Assembly (NCBI RefSeq): GCF_002288925.2
Contig: NW_022098076.1
Coordinates: forward strand, 84,579,062-84,643,061
Source of the DNA: Delphinapterus leucas
Taxonomy: Eukaryota; Chordata; Mammalia; Artiodactyla; Monodontidae
Direction of reading: 5' to 3'
Length of the DNA: 64,000 nucleotides
The first letter of the stretch is position 1, and every line of letters begins with the position of its first letter. Under the pieces are notes generated by a model. It ran no database searches. It saw only the letters and a program-made list of their open reading frames with translations, and was not told the DNA's origin. The translations under genes and the position numbers were made by a program. Shown here in pieces: positions 1 to 9,887 of the stretch.

Positions 1-399
1 TCAAACCTTTTGCATATTTACGGCAGCAACATGGACTTGATAAGTAATTGTTACACGTTTTTAATGAATTAGGTATCCTTTCCAGAAATATTGTCGTAAG
101 ATACGACTGTATTATTTTAAAATTTCAGTTAAAGTAGTCTCAATAGGGTCCCGGACCTCTTACCTTTAAAGTCCCCTTTCTTTTCCTCACTAGGACCTTT
201 TCGACATTCTTGGATGGGGATTTGGAATTGTGTGCTAAGATTTCCTTTTAGTTAAAAGCTGTGACCATGGATGTAACTATGGGGAATGCTGGCCCTTTAC
301 CAGAATTCAGGTTTTATTTAATCTGCTTTTCCAGATGGTTGAAAGTAGCAATTCTAGCCAAACCTACTTGGGCAAATCTCAGCACTGTGGATGGCAGAG
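1..399. other. Unassigned left-edge sequence
   Basis: I see no gene, RNA gene or clear repeat here. Base composition is AT-rich and becomes richer in G and C toward the CpG block that follows. Short open frames have no coding signature. Confidence 0.5.
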
Positions 400-870
400 C
401 TATGGATCCGAAGGGAAGTAGCAGCAGGAAGCAGCTGGCTGTCCGCCAAAGGCCCAGGGATGTAACCCAGGCCAGTCCGAACCCTCCTGCTACAGCGCAG
501 GTACCCGCCCCGCTCAAGCTCCCGAAACTGGGGGAAGGAGTGGCGAGGCGGCCGAGGGATGAAGGTATTTCTTCAATTAATTTACCTCCTGGAGACATTC
601 TTACCTACAGGAGGGGATTTCTGCTCGCCAACTTGCTCACAGCCCGGGATATCAAGGCCCCGGGACCAGCACCCTCAGCAGTCGGGTATGATGAAGCCAG
701 GCTCTAAAGGTAGCAGCGGGGGCGGGCCCGGAGGCGGGGCAAGGGCGTGGCCGGCCCTTCTCGGAGCCGGTGGCCCCGCCCCAAAGTTTTGTGTGGGCTC
801 TTTACAAGCTTCCAGAACCTTTGAACTACAGGCAGGAATCCGCGGTCTGCGGGCAAACAGCTCTGTACCT
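400..870. promoter_or_regulatory. CpG-rich, GC-box-bearing candidate promoter
   Basis: Local GC and CpG content rise sharply above the AT-rich surroundings. Sp1-type GC boxes are visible: GGGGGCGGG at 718-726, GGCGGGG at 733-739 and the reverse-oriented CCCCGCCCC at 774-782. There is no TATA box beside them, so the layout resembles a TATA-less CpG-island promoter. No known repeat family explains the block, unlike the other GC-rich stretches in the window, which are SINEs or an L1 5' UTR. In mouse and human the SCYGR/Krtap28 genes lie beside SLC19A3 (thiamine transporter 2). As I recall, its promoter is Sp1-driven, so this could be its leftward-pointing promoter with the gene off the left edge. 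That link comes from remembered synteny, not from the sequence. Direction of transcription is unknown. Confidence 0.45.
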
Positions 871-1700
871 GAAAAGACCAACTGAAAGTAGTATGTTGAT
901 ACCCAACGAAATAAAGCAAGATGAGCAGAATGCAGTGTCATTTCGTATAAATCCATCTATTCCAAAAACTTATGAGGGAGGCTCAGTCATGATTCCCATG
1001 TTGCAAATAAAGTGAGGCTGAAGGAAATAAGACTGGTAAATAGAGAAGTCTGGATTTTTGTCAGAATATCCTAATTCCAGAGCCAATGTCTATAGCCATT
1101 GTTTTTGTTTTTGTTTTTAACGGTGGCGAGGTGGTGGTTTTCTGGAGCTTTGAGAATTTTCTAATACAAATAGTCCATTTATTAAATACTTTTTATTAAG
1201 CAGAGATTTTTAAAAAAGCATTATGAAGTTCTCATTGGTTAAAATAGATTTTTGCTTTTAAAGTTTTTCTCTTTATTTGTTGCTGGGAATAGAAAACTCT
1301 CTCCAAAGATGAACACTGCTTGGTTTCTAAAGGCTCCTAGTGAGAATGGAATTGATTAAAAGTCTCCCCAGGTGTCTTGGGTCACTAAGTCCTATTGGCT
1401 TAGATTTTCTATTCTCATCCTCCTGTAACTTTTAAGAAGTCTGCCTATAAATTACCAGGATGCACCACAGGAGTGGCAATGAGTAAACTGTAGGGCCCTC
1501 CCAGGGAAAACTGAAGTTTTCTTAAAGGTGAGGGTGTCATGCCTTTCCTCTACACACCTCCCCGAGAGACCTCCTCACCTTGGACCTTGAGGAGTTTACT
1601 GCTGTGCTTCTCCGATCTCTCTTAGCCATAGTCTAAGCCAGAGAGAGATGATGAGGAATTCTTTCATTCATAGAAACCTAAACATATTTGCTGAGGACTC
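871..1700. other. Unassigned sequence
   Basis: No coding frame or confident repeat is seen. It contains short T-rich runs near 1099-1117 and is otherwise unremarkable. Confidence 0.4.
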
Positions 1701-1704
1701 CATT

Positions 1705-1872
1705 CTGTATGATCCAGTGGTGGGAGGGGGGTGGGTGAGGGCACAGATGACAAGGGATGAGCCATGTGTTAACAGCTGTTGTCTTGGGTGATGGTTCTTA
1801 GGAATTTCTTGTACTGTTCTCCACTTTTGTGTGTGTTTGACATTTTCTATGATTAAAAAAGTTTAAAAAAAT
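1705..1872 (+). repeat. Possible old L1 3' end
   Basis: The stretch that runs from a G-rich segment through a pyrimidine-rich 'ctgttctccacttttgtg' segment to a 'gattaaaaaagtttaaaaaa' tail resembles the 3' ends of old mammalian L1 (L1M) copies. Divergence is high and the family assignment is uncertain. Confidence 0.3.
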
Positions 1873-1879
1873 CATCTGT

Positions 1880-2240
1880 TCATTATGAAGCTATTTCTTG
1901 AGTACATACTATGTGCCAGTCACTGTTCTAGGTGCTAGAGAAATGTCAGTGAACAAGAGTGAGAATCTTTGTACATTCTAGTTGGGTGTGGGGTGAGGCA
2001 GAGAGAATGACAAAGGGTAAGCGTGGTAAAGTCATGAATGTTATGGTATGTTAGAAAGTGGTGAGTACTATGGGAAAGAAAAAAGAGTAGAGATCAGATG
2101 AGGGTGTAGAATGATGGAGAAGAGGGCAAAGTCCTGAGCCTTGGGTACCAATGCTGGGAAAGGACCCGCAGAAAAGGCTGAATAGGAAGGAGAAAAAAAA
2201 GGGTACGGTGGTGTTACCAGGGAGGAGGGCGTGGTCAACT
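1880..2240 (-). repeat. LINE L2 3' region
   Basis: The run 'gagtacatactatgtgccag' followed by 'cactgttctaggtgctagag' and then 'tacattctagttgg' is the reverse complement of the conserved L2 3' region. The purine-rich continuation to about 2240 fits upstream L2 sequence, but the left boundary is clearer than the right. Confidence 0.6.
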
Positions 2241-2474
2241 GTGTCATTTGTTGCTGGGAGGCTGGGTGAAAAGCCCTGTGGAACGTGTCAACTATTCCTT
2301 TGGTTGGCTTATACAGGAAGTGAATTGAGTGTCTCTTACATTGGTACTCATCAAAGTGGCAGCAATAATGTACCCAAAATTCTATTTGAATTGCTGATAT
2401 AGAATCAATCACTGAGAAAAGGTGACCAGACAAAGAAAACTGAAATAGAAAGCTGTACTGTAATTGACTCTCCA

Positions 2475-2600
2475 TTTCCCTCTCTGATGTTGACTCCTTG
2501 AAGGCAAGTGATTGTTTAGCCTCAGACCTCTAGTGCTTGGCTGAATATCTGGCCTAATACAGTACGTATTTGCTGGCTGAATGAGTGAGTAAAAAACACA
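2475..2600 (+). repeat. LINE L2 3' fragment
   Basis: 'gactccttgaaggcaagtga', 'tctagtgcttggctgaatat' and a terminal 'gctgaatgagtgag' match the sense L2 3' end, which closes with GAATGA-type repeats. Confidence 0.5.
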
Positions 2601-3448
2601 TAGAGAGAGTGAAGCTCTGACCAGCCACAATGCGGCTGTCAACTCTTAAAACCAGAACTCACATGCAGACACAGACGTCACAACAGCATCTGTAGGAGAG
2701 CACAGGAATTTCCCTCAGTGATATTGACAACTAAAGGTTGGGGATTTCCCCCCAAATTTCTTTCTTTATTGTAAAACCAGATATAGGACAGTAGAGGACC
2801 AATCATCCATTAACTGAAACCTATCCCGATCTTTGAGTATCACTCTTCGTCTTTTGTGCCATTGGCCTCACCCATGGGCTGGTATACAACTCATAGAACA
2901 GAGAGACATATTAGAATAAGGAAAGATCATTTTTTAATTAAGAAAGAGTTCCTTTTTTTTTTTTTAACAAAACATAGAAACGGGGAAAAAGTTAGTAAAT
3001 GTACAACAGGAAAGAACAAAAAATCCATCGTATGTAATGTTTTCAAAAAAACGAAATATTACCTATCATGATTTTACTTCGTTATGTTTATAACATTAAT
3101 AGATTTTTGACACGAGAGGCTGTGTTCCCACGCACTAATGTTGGTAATGTATGATGGTCTTTCATCTTTTTTTTTCCAAGAGGAGACAAGATTACAAAGA
3201 TGACAGAGAATAAATACCTCCTTATGCTAAGTTCTGAAGATACAGGGAGAAGAAATTGTCATCATGACACCACACTGATGGGAAAGAACAAGCCCTGAAA
3301 CTTAAGCCTAAAAGGGGCAGAAGAGCAGTTCCAAGGCATCAAGGTACCTGGGACAGGAGGAAGAGGGCTGGAGGGATGGAGGAGAGTCTTACCAAATGCT
3401 GTGAGCTGAGCTCCCAGCATCTCTTACCCTAGAGGCAGAGCCCATCGG
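2601..3448. other. Unassigned sequence 3' of the minus SCYGR copy
   Basis: AT-rich, with homopolymer A and T runs near 2950-2965 and 3170. It would hold any 3' UTR of the minus-strand SCYGR copy. No gene or clear repeat is seen. Confidence 0.4.
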
Positions 3449-3691
3449 CTACCTAGCAGCAGCATTGCTTCCGGCAGCAGCTCTCGTGCTGGCAGCAGCC
3501 CTTCCACAGCCGCAGCCACACGGGCTGCAGCTCCAGGTGCGGCGATGGCGGCAGACCGCGGGGACGCTGCAGCAGCCCCCAGGGCAGCTGTAGTAGCAGG
3601 GGCAGCAGCTGGGGCAGCAGCCGACCCGGGAGCATCTGCCGCCACCCCAGCCAAGGCAGCCACCGCACCTTCCACAGCCACAGCTGCCCAT
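3449..3691 (-). pseudogene. SCYGR-like Cys/Gly-repeat (KRTAP28-type) copy 1, frameshifted
   Basis: The frame starts with ATG at 3691-3689 and ends at TAG 3451-3449, giving 80 codons. Residues 1-63 are Cys/Gly-rich (start MGSCGCGRCGGC, then CSRVGCCPSCCPC, PGGCCSVPAVC and SPCGCGCG). This matches SCYGR proteins, small keratin-associated-like proteins of hair whose many cysteines allow disulphide cross-linking with keratin filaments. After Gly63 the frame turns into an Ala-rich tail (RAAASTRAAAG). The next frame over the same bases reads KGCCQHESCCRKQCCC and then a stop, which is how the family normally ends. A one-base loss near codon 64 therefore destroyed the Cys-rich C-terminus. The start codon and a TATA box 74 bp upstream remain, so a transcript with an altered tail is conceivable. 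It points away from copy 2 (head-to-head). Family assignment is from memory of the protein pattern. Confidence 0.72.
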
Positions 3692-3764
3692 GGTGTCGGG
3701 AGAGGTGAGGAGGGAGACCCAGGAAGGGAAGGAGGTCTGGTGCCGCCTTCTGCTGGGGGAGGCC

Positions 3765-3772
3765 CTTATATA
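3765..3772 (-). promoter_or_regulatory. TATA box of SCYGR copy 1
   Basis: TATATAAG on the minus strand lies 74 bp upstream of the ATG. The same motif and flanking leader (AGCAGAAGG, then CAGACCTCC) occur at the plus-strand copy, so it belongs to the duplicated unit. Compact TATA promoters are usual for keratin-associated genes. Confidence 0.6.
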
Positions 3773-3859
3773 CTGACAGCCCCCCCTTTTTAAGCCCAAT
3801 TTCCACAGAAGAATCTCCCAAGACCTTTTATTTACTTCCTTCTTGAGTACCTGCGCCAT

Positions 3860-4179
3860 GATAACTTGTTATTTTTAGCAAGCGGCCTCATAACCTTGAG
3901 TCTTCTGTTAGGGATGAAATAGTTGTGTGTTACATCTTTAGTTCAGAAGTAGAAAAGTGATGGCCGACCGTGTAGGGAAAAAGCAGCCCCAGGGGCCTCA
4001 GAACGTTGCCTGCATCTCAGACACGACCATCGTAGATGGTTCGAGTTCCCACAAGCGCAGAAGAGTTTCTCCACGATGCCGGGCACCCGAATTGGAGGGC
4101 TGGGAGAGTCCTGACAGCCTGCCGGTGGGTGAGAAGTAGATCAAAGGAGGGCATTTTCAGTCTTCTTCCTCTTGCTTTC
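3860..4179. other. Unassigned intergenic sequence
   Basis: This lies between the two divergent SCYGR copies. An open frame at 3957-4139 has no recognisable domain. No repeat is evident until the SINE target site at 4180. Confidence 0.4.
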
Positions 4180-4192
4180 AAAAGGTAAACTT

Positions 4193-4489
4193 GGGCTTCC
4201 CTGGTGGCGCAGTGGTTGAGAATCTGCCTGCCAATGCAGGGGACACGGGTTCGAGCCCTGGTCTGGGAGGATCCCGCATGCTGCGGAGTAACTAGGCCTG
4301 TGAGCCACAACTACTAAGCCTGCGCGTCTGGAGCCTGTGCTCCGCAACAAGAGAGGCCGCGATAGTGAGAGGCCCGCGCACCGCGACGAAGAGTGGCCCC
4401 CGCTTACCACAACAGGAGAAAGCCCTCGCACAGAAACGAAGACCCAACACAGCCATAAATAAATAGTTTTTTTTTTTTTTTTTTTTAAG
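4193..4489 (+). mobile_element. CHR-type tRNA-derived SINE
   Basis: It begins with the tRNA-related head GGGCTTCCCTGGTGGCGCAG and contains the B-box-like GGTTCGAGCC, a GC-rich middle and a 3' end GACCCAACACAGCC followed by AAATAAATA. It is flanked by perfect 13-bp target duplications, AAAAGGTAAACTT, at 4180-4192 and 4490-4502. The tail ends in an unusual run of about 20 T before the right duplication. It lies between the two SCYGR copies. Confidence 0.9.
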
Positions 4490-4502
4490 AAAAGGTAAAC
4501 TT

Positions 4503-5375
4503 ATCAAAGAGGTGCCAGTTGTCAATCCAGGGACACCAACATCCTGGGAGAAGCACGGACCCGCCAAAGCCTGGGCATCTCGGATCCAGAAGCTGCAGTG
4601 TAAGTCTCGAGGGAGACTGTACAGTGGGTCCCTCCCCTGTGAGCTGCCTGGAGCCCTGGGACCAGCCGGGCAGGCCTCAGTTTTCAAGACAGGCAAGCAA
4701 GAGCGTATCTCTATGGACGACCGTTCACACCTGCAGGCTACCTGGGGAGAAAGAAGAATGCTGAACAGGTAGAGCCAGCCAGGTGGAGACCATTCATTTC
4801 GAATAAACGTTCCCCTGGGCCATGATCGGGCTGAAACGCTGGGCTGGCCACAGGTCTTAAACCTGGAGAGGCATGAGAGAAGGCCAGCCACCGGATGAAA
4901 TCTTTTTTATTTTTGTTTTCCCAGTTAATTAACAGACAGACAAGTAGGAACTTCCCTCTCAGCAGATGACTTAGGAGTAGACTACACAAAATTATATTTT
5001 TAGCATCTGACATCACACAAGTTTTTTTTTTTTGTAATTTTTAATGATCAAGCAATTCTTCTGGTGAACAAAGAATCTCAGGGAGCCAGAAAAAAACATA
5101 GCTGTGTTCTAAGGTGAGGTATAATATGAGATATCATACATTTAGGGATGCTGACTCTTTCCCTTTTGGGTCTGGCTTTTCACTTATTTTTCCAAGAGGT
5201 TTTTGTAACTTAAGGGTTAGTAATGAATCCCAGTAGAGAGAAAAACAATCTTCTTTTTTTTTCTAACCCGCGATGACTAAGAAGTATATGTAGAAACATG
5301 GGACTTTTACCTGGCCCTAGATTCAGACTCTCATGGTCATACAAAATGAAGACTATTTTAAAATTTTCAATGCAG
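4503..5375. other. Unassigned intergenic sequence
   Basis: Moderately GC-rich to about 4870, then AT-rich. I recognise no gene or repeat. It contains oligo-T runs near 5022-5033 and 5253-5262. Confidence 0.4.
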
Positions 5376-5485
5376 GCATTTATCTAATTCAACAGCTGAC
5401 TGTTGAACACTTAGGACGGGCCAGGCGCTACTCTAGACGCTGGGGCAAACCATATAGTACATGCACATTTAAGTTCTTACGGGCA
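5376..5485 (-). repeat. L2 or MIR fragment
   Basis: 'gttgaacacttaggacgggc' and 'caggcgctactctagacgct' resemble the reverse complement of the shared MIR/L2 3' core. The copy is too short and diverged to choose between them. Confidence 0.4.
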
Positions 5486-5673
5486 CACAACTGTTAGAAG
5501 TGTGTTCTAATTCAAATATAGATTTAAGAGACAGGTAAAGGTTAAAATAGCAATATTCACCAGACAAGACCTCAATAAGGAAGGACGTAAGGGGCCTCGT
5601 GAGGTCTTTTATAGGAAGTGGGATCTACAACAAGGCACAAGCTGTGTATTCTGGGCTCAGCCCCTGAAGATGG

Positions 5674-5681
5674 TATATAAG
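5674..5681 (+). promoter_or_regulatory. TATA box of SCYGR copy 2
   Basis: TATATAAG is followed by AGCAGAAGG and CAGACCTCC, as at copy 1. The spacing to the start site is 13-14 bp longer here because of an extra CT-rich segment around 5749-5762. Confidence 0.6.
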
Positions 5682-5767
5682 AGCCTCGCCAGCAGAAGGT
5701 GGCATCAGACCTCCCTCCCCTCCTGGGTCTCCCTCCTCACCTCTCCCGAGTCCTCTCTCCCAACACC

Positions 5768-6021
5768 GTGGGCAGCTGTGGCTGTGGAAGGTGTGGTGGC
5801 TGCCTCGGCTGGGGTGGCGGCAGCTGCGCCCCGTGCAGATGCTCCCGGGTCGGCTGCTGCCCCAGCTGCTGCCCCTGCTGCTACGGCTGCCCTGGGGGCT
5901 GCTGCAGCGTCCCCGCGGTCTGCCGCCATCGCAGCACCTGGAGCTGCAGCCCGTGTGGCTGCGGCTGTGGAAGGGCTGCTGCCAGCACGAGAGCTGCTGC
6001 CGGAAGCAACGCTGCTGCTAA
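5768..6021 (+). pseudogene. SCYGR-like Cys/Gly-repeat copy 2, start lost and frameshifted
   Basis: Aligned with copy 1, the start codon position holds GTG (5768-5770) instead of ATG. The frame then reads GSCGCGRCGGC, SCAPCRCSRVGCCP, PGGCCSVPAVC and SPCGCGCG. This copy retains a SCAPCRC segment that copy 1 lacks and that resembles the family's CTTCRC motif. It then shifts into the same Ala-rich reading RAAASTRAAAG. The family-type ending KGCCQHESCCRKQ with a Cys run is in the next frame and closes at TAA 6019-6021. In the shifted frame translation would run on to about 6160. Loss of the start plus the frameshift make it a clear pseudogene of a hair keratin-associated-like protein. Near-identity of the two copies suggests recent duplication or gene conversion. 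An upstream in-frame ATG at 5699 could add an unrelated N-terminus. Confidence 0.75.
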
Positions 6022-6685
6022 GCGGGCTGGTCTGCAGGCGCTGCTGGGGCGTCTGATTGCTCCCACTCCTAAGGCTTCCCTCCACCCATCCGTCTGCTCT
6101 GTGCTGTCTCTCTGCCACCTGGGCTTTATCACACTTTCCTCTTTGGTTCTTATTCTCTGACTTTAAGTAACTTTTTCTATTTTTAAGATGGTCACGTGGA
6201 TATTTTATTCAATGTCATCCAAGAAAAAAGATGGAGAACATCTTGGTTATTGAGCTCAGAAAAATGAGGTGATGATTTACACCTTTGTTGTTAAATTCTT
6301 TTCTGTCTATGCATTGTCTTCTTGTTTTTACCATAAATGTTCTGTCCTTCCTGTGGCCATAGAGTTTCTTCTAGATGGTGCCCTAAAAATCTCTTAATAA
6401 AATACAAAAATAAATTCTGAACAGTTTCCCTTGTTTTATGATTAGAGTTTTTTTTTATTAAACTAGCTTTAATTATGGTCTTCCGTGGGTGGGGGCTCTC
6501 AAGGATACACAAATAATTATGCCCTGGTGTGATTTACAATCCAGCCATACACAAATAACCATGAACACAAGACAGAATAGTAATAAACAAACATACCAAA
6601 AGTCCATGATGTTGTGTATCATGGCAGGAGGGGCTCCTCATGGTTGGATGGGAAATGGGTGCAAAGGGTAGAGTAGCTTCAAGAA
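6022..6685. other. Unassigned sequence 3' of SCYGR copy 2
   Basis: This would hold the 3' UTR of copy 2. An AATAAA lies at 6396-6401, 375 bp after the old stop, and could be a poly(A) signal. No other feature is seen. Confidence 0.35.
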
Positions 6686-6830
6686 AGAGATGACATTTTG
6701 AGATGTGTTTTGAAGAATTAGTAAGGTTTTGACAGGTGAAGATGTTTGGAGGCAGATATTCTAGAAGTAGGGCAAACAAATGAGGGATGGAAAGGTTCAA
6801 GACACATATGGGAACTAGCAAGCCATGAGT
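6686..6830 (-). repeat. Possible L2 internal fragment
   Basis: A purine-rich stretch such as 'ggcagatattctagaagtag' resembles antisense L2 sequence upstream of its 3' end. Divergence makes this tentative. Confidence 0.3.
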
Positions 6831-6934
6831 TTGGCCTAAGTACAGAGTATATCAATATAAATAGTTAGAAATGAGCACTGAAAAGACTAGGTCTGTCATT
6901 TACAATAACAGCACTGACCAGCACACATGTTGCC

Positions 6935-7062
6935 CTTAAAAGCCAGGCATTCTTCTAAGAATGTACTACATGTTTTGACAGAAGCACTGTTATTATGCCC
7001 ATGGCACAGAGAGCTTAAATAACTTGCTTAAAGCACACAGCAGCTGCCGGTGGTGGAGCTCT
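6935..7062 (-). repeat. MIR SINE
   Basis: 'caggcattcttctaagaatg', 'attatgcccatggcacagag' and 'cttaaataacttgcttaaag' reproduce the reverse complement of MIR, including its conserved core. Confidence 0.6.
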
Positions 7063-7297
7063 GACATGCAGCAATGCTGTAGGCCAGTGAAGGTTTTCGA
7101 GGGGGGACTTTTGTGCAGCAACCTGCAGAGTTAATTGGTTCATGGGGAGAACTGCAGCTATGTCAGTAATCCTGGGACAAACAACAAGGACTTGAAACAA
7201 TGGCAGAGGGACAGCCAGGGTATTTGTGGGCAAGTACAAACCCCAGTAAATGTCGACAACATCTACCATTACACATGGGCGAGATAACAATGGTGAT

Positions 7298-7657
7298 TGC
7301 TGTGGACTGAAATGTATCCCCCAAACTCATGTGCTGAAGTCCTAAACCCCAATGTGACAGTATCTGGAGATGGGGTCTTTGGGAGTTAATTATGTTTAGA
7401 TGAGGTCCTGAAGGTGTGGGCCTCTTGATAGGATTGGTACAAGAAGAGGAAGAGATACCAGAGCTCTCTCTCTGCCATGTGAAGACACAGTGAGAAGGTG
7501 GCTGTCTACAAGCCAGGAAGAAAGCCCTCACCAGAACCTGGACCATACTGGTACACTGATCTCAGACTTCCAGCCTCCAGAACTGTGAGAAAATATACCT
7601 CTGCTGTGTAACACCCAGGCTATGGTGTTTTGTTATGGCAGCCTAAGCTGACTGACA
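7298..7657 (+). mobile_element. MaLR-type (MLT1-like) solo LTR
   Basis: It opens TGCTGTGGACTGAAATG, contains GACAGTATCTGGAGATGGGG, CCATGTGAAGACACAGTGAG and CTTCCAGCCTCCAGAACTGT, and closes near GACTGACA. This is the order seen in MLT1-class LTRs. No internal retroviral sequence adjoins it. Confidence 0.75.
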
Positions 7658-8172
7658 GAGTGATGGAACAGTATATGGTGGCCTTTATTCTTTTTTTCTG
7701 AGAGATATGGGATACTGTACAAGGTAGCCCATTTAAAAATTTGTATTAAATAGGGACAACGATTAGGTGAGGGACTGACCATTTCCTTTAAGGTTGTTTG
7801 TTTCACTCTGTAAGGCATAAAGGTAAAGGGAGTTGATAACAGCCTAAAAGAGCCGTCCAAGGAATTACAGGTGAAATTCTCTCATAAATCATTCTGTTCC
7901 CATTCGTGATGTATTTATTCTATTCCAGTGGCATGAGTGTTCCAAGAAGAAGCAGGTCTGCTTAATTTGCTACGTTGGCTAAACCAAAAAAGATCTCGGC
8001 TTGAAAAAATCGCTGTTTTGGTCTACTTATCTAATCAAGATCTTTTGCCTTCACTTCTAAGAGGAATATTAGATTCAGATTGTAGACCCCAAACATACTT
8101 TGTATGGGTCATAGGGCTTGGCACATACTCTAGTTTCCTAATAAATACTGTTTGAGTAGACACTGTGTATAC

Positions 8173-8188
8173 CGTGTGTGTGTGTATA

Positions 8189-8232
<44 letters not shown>

Positions 8233-8246
8233 TACACACACACACC
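8173..8246. repeat. Compound (GT)n(AT)n(CA)n microsatellite
   Basis: A GT tract is followed by about 15 TA units and then a CA tract. The order makes the block self-complementary, so it could form a hairpin. Confidence 0.9.
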
Positions 8247-8701
8247 TTACACTTTGGAAAGGTGAGATTTGGTCTATTTAGATTTCTCTTTGGACTTGAC
8301 TCATGGTTCTCTTTGCTGTCAAAGGAAAAAAGACCAATTTTCATAAAGATGCCTGAAGTTAAACAGAGCCTTACTGACTTTCTGTATTAATCATTGACTC
8401 AGGTTTCGTCAACATGAGAGTATCTTTAGAACTTGCCAAGAACCTGAACTAATAGCATGGTGCCCTCAATCTACCCTACATTGTCAACTGATTTAAGTAA
8501 TAACTGTTTTTTAATATTTGTTAGACTAATTAACCTAAAATAATATGATACTGAATTAAACCTCCAGTGATAAAGAAAAAAGTATTGTAATATTTAGTTT
8601 TTAATTACATAAATATCAAGGATCAATTACTAAGAAATATGGTGTAACATACTAAACCATTTAAGTAACTTCTAATTCCATCGTCTGCCAAGAGTACATA
8701 C

Positions 8702-9097
8702 TGCATTCATTTCCTCAGGATGTCATAACAAAATACCACAGAATGAATGGCTTGAACAACAGAAATTTATTTATTTTATTTAAATTTATACCTCCAGTTC
8801 TGGGGGCTGGAAGTCCAAGATAAAGGTCTTGGGAGGTTTGGTTTCTCCTGAGGCCTCTCTATACTAAGGCCTCTTGGTTTGCAGACAGGCATCTTCTTGC
8901 CTTTTAACTGTGTGCTAACATCCTTGGTCTCTTTCTCTTCTTATAAGGACCTCTGTAATATTGGATCAGAGCCTCACCCTTAATGACCTCCTTTATCTTT
9001 AATTACCTCCTAACGGGTCCTATCTCCAAATACAGTCACACTGGAGATTAAACCTTCAACATATGAATTTTGAGGGGACACAATTCAGTTCATAACA
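8702..9097 (-). mobile_element. MaLR-type (MLT1-like) solo LTR
   Basis: The plus strand shows the reverse complement: TGTCATAACAAAATACCACA, CCTCCAGTTCTGGGGGCTGG, CTTCTTATAAGGACCTCTG and a terminal GGGGACACAATTCAG. It is flanked by AT-rich unique DNA. Confidence 0.75.
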
Positions 9098-9234
9098 CAT
9101 ACTCTTATTGTAAACCCACCAAGGTGGAGTAGTTTAAACAGAACACATAGTATTAAGGGAGCCTCAAACTAGAATCAAAATTAACTTCTAAGAATAAAAT
9201 TAGGAAGATTTCTAATATAATCTATGCATCCTGC

Positions 9235-9790
9235 AGGGGCAAAATGATGTGTGTACCAGGATACTTGTTGCGTTATTTGTAGAAGGAAAAAAAAACGGAA
9301 ACCTTTAAAGATCCATCCAAGGGAGACTTAGTTCAGGTACAGTACATAGATGAAAAAGAATCAAATGTAGCAATGAACAAAAATGAAGCAGCTGTCTCTG
9401 TATTACTTTCAAAATGAGGAACACAATGGTAACCTACGCTTTAGAACAGGTGTCCACAACCCCAGGACCACAGACGGCTACCTGGTAGGAACCGGGCCAC
9501 ACAGCAGGAGGTGAGCGAGCGAAGCTTCATCTGCTGCCCTCCATCGCTCCCATTACGGCCTGAGCAACCCCCTCTGCCCACCTTGCCCGTGGAAAAATTG
9601 TCTTCCAGGAAACCTTGAAACCTGGTGCCAAAAAGGTTGGGGACTGCTGCTTTAAAAAGATACTCAAGATAATGACAAGGGAGGGGAATTGGGTGGCTGA
9701 AGGACAGGAGAGAGAGGGAAATTTATTTTTCACTGTTTGTCTTTTTTTGTACATTAAAATTTTTGCACCATTTATTTTTAAGTGTTTCCC
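9235..9790 (+). repeat. Old L1 (L1ME-like) 3' region split by a hAT element
   Basis: 'ttgttgcgttatttgtagaa', 'atccatccaagggagactta' and, on the far side of the hAT insertion, 'gtacattaaaatttttgcac' fit the 3' end of old L1 copies in sense orientation. The two halves join across 9447-9649. Confidence 0.45.
9447..9649 (+). mobile_element. hAT-type non-autonomous DNA transposon
   Basis: Terminal inverted repeats are visible: CAGGTGTCCACAACC on the left pairs with GGTTGGGGACTGCTG on the right. The interior AACCGGGCCACACAGCAGGA and TGGAAAAATTGTCTTCCAGG is that of a widespread mammalian Charlie-like MER element. An 8-bp duplication (CTTTAGAA before, CTTTAAAA after) fits hAT insertion. Confidence 0.75.
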
Positions 9791-9887
9791 TTTTAATGTT
9801 TAGGAATTTTCACGACATGTGAATAGTATTCAAAGCTGTTACATGGTAGAATGGGAGCTGCCTTGTCTTGTGACTGTTTCTTTCTTT

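Noticed and set aside
4193..4270. tRNA gene (tRNA-like head with GGTTCGAGCC)
   Set aside because: The tRNA-related part belongs to a SINE with tail and target duplications. The same head occurs at several loci.
4292..4891. 199-codon minus-strand open frame
   Set aside because: Its 3' third is translated CHR SINE plus the poly-T/A tail (a run of Lys). The same SINE-derived peptide appears at every SINE copy, for example at 9926-10216 and 33441-33767.
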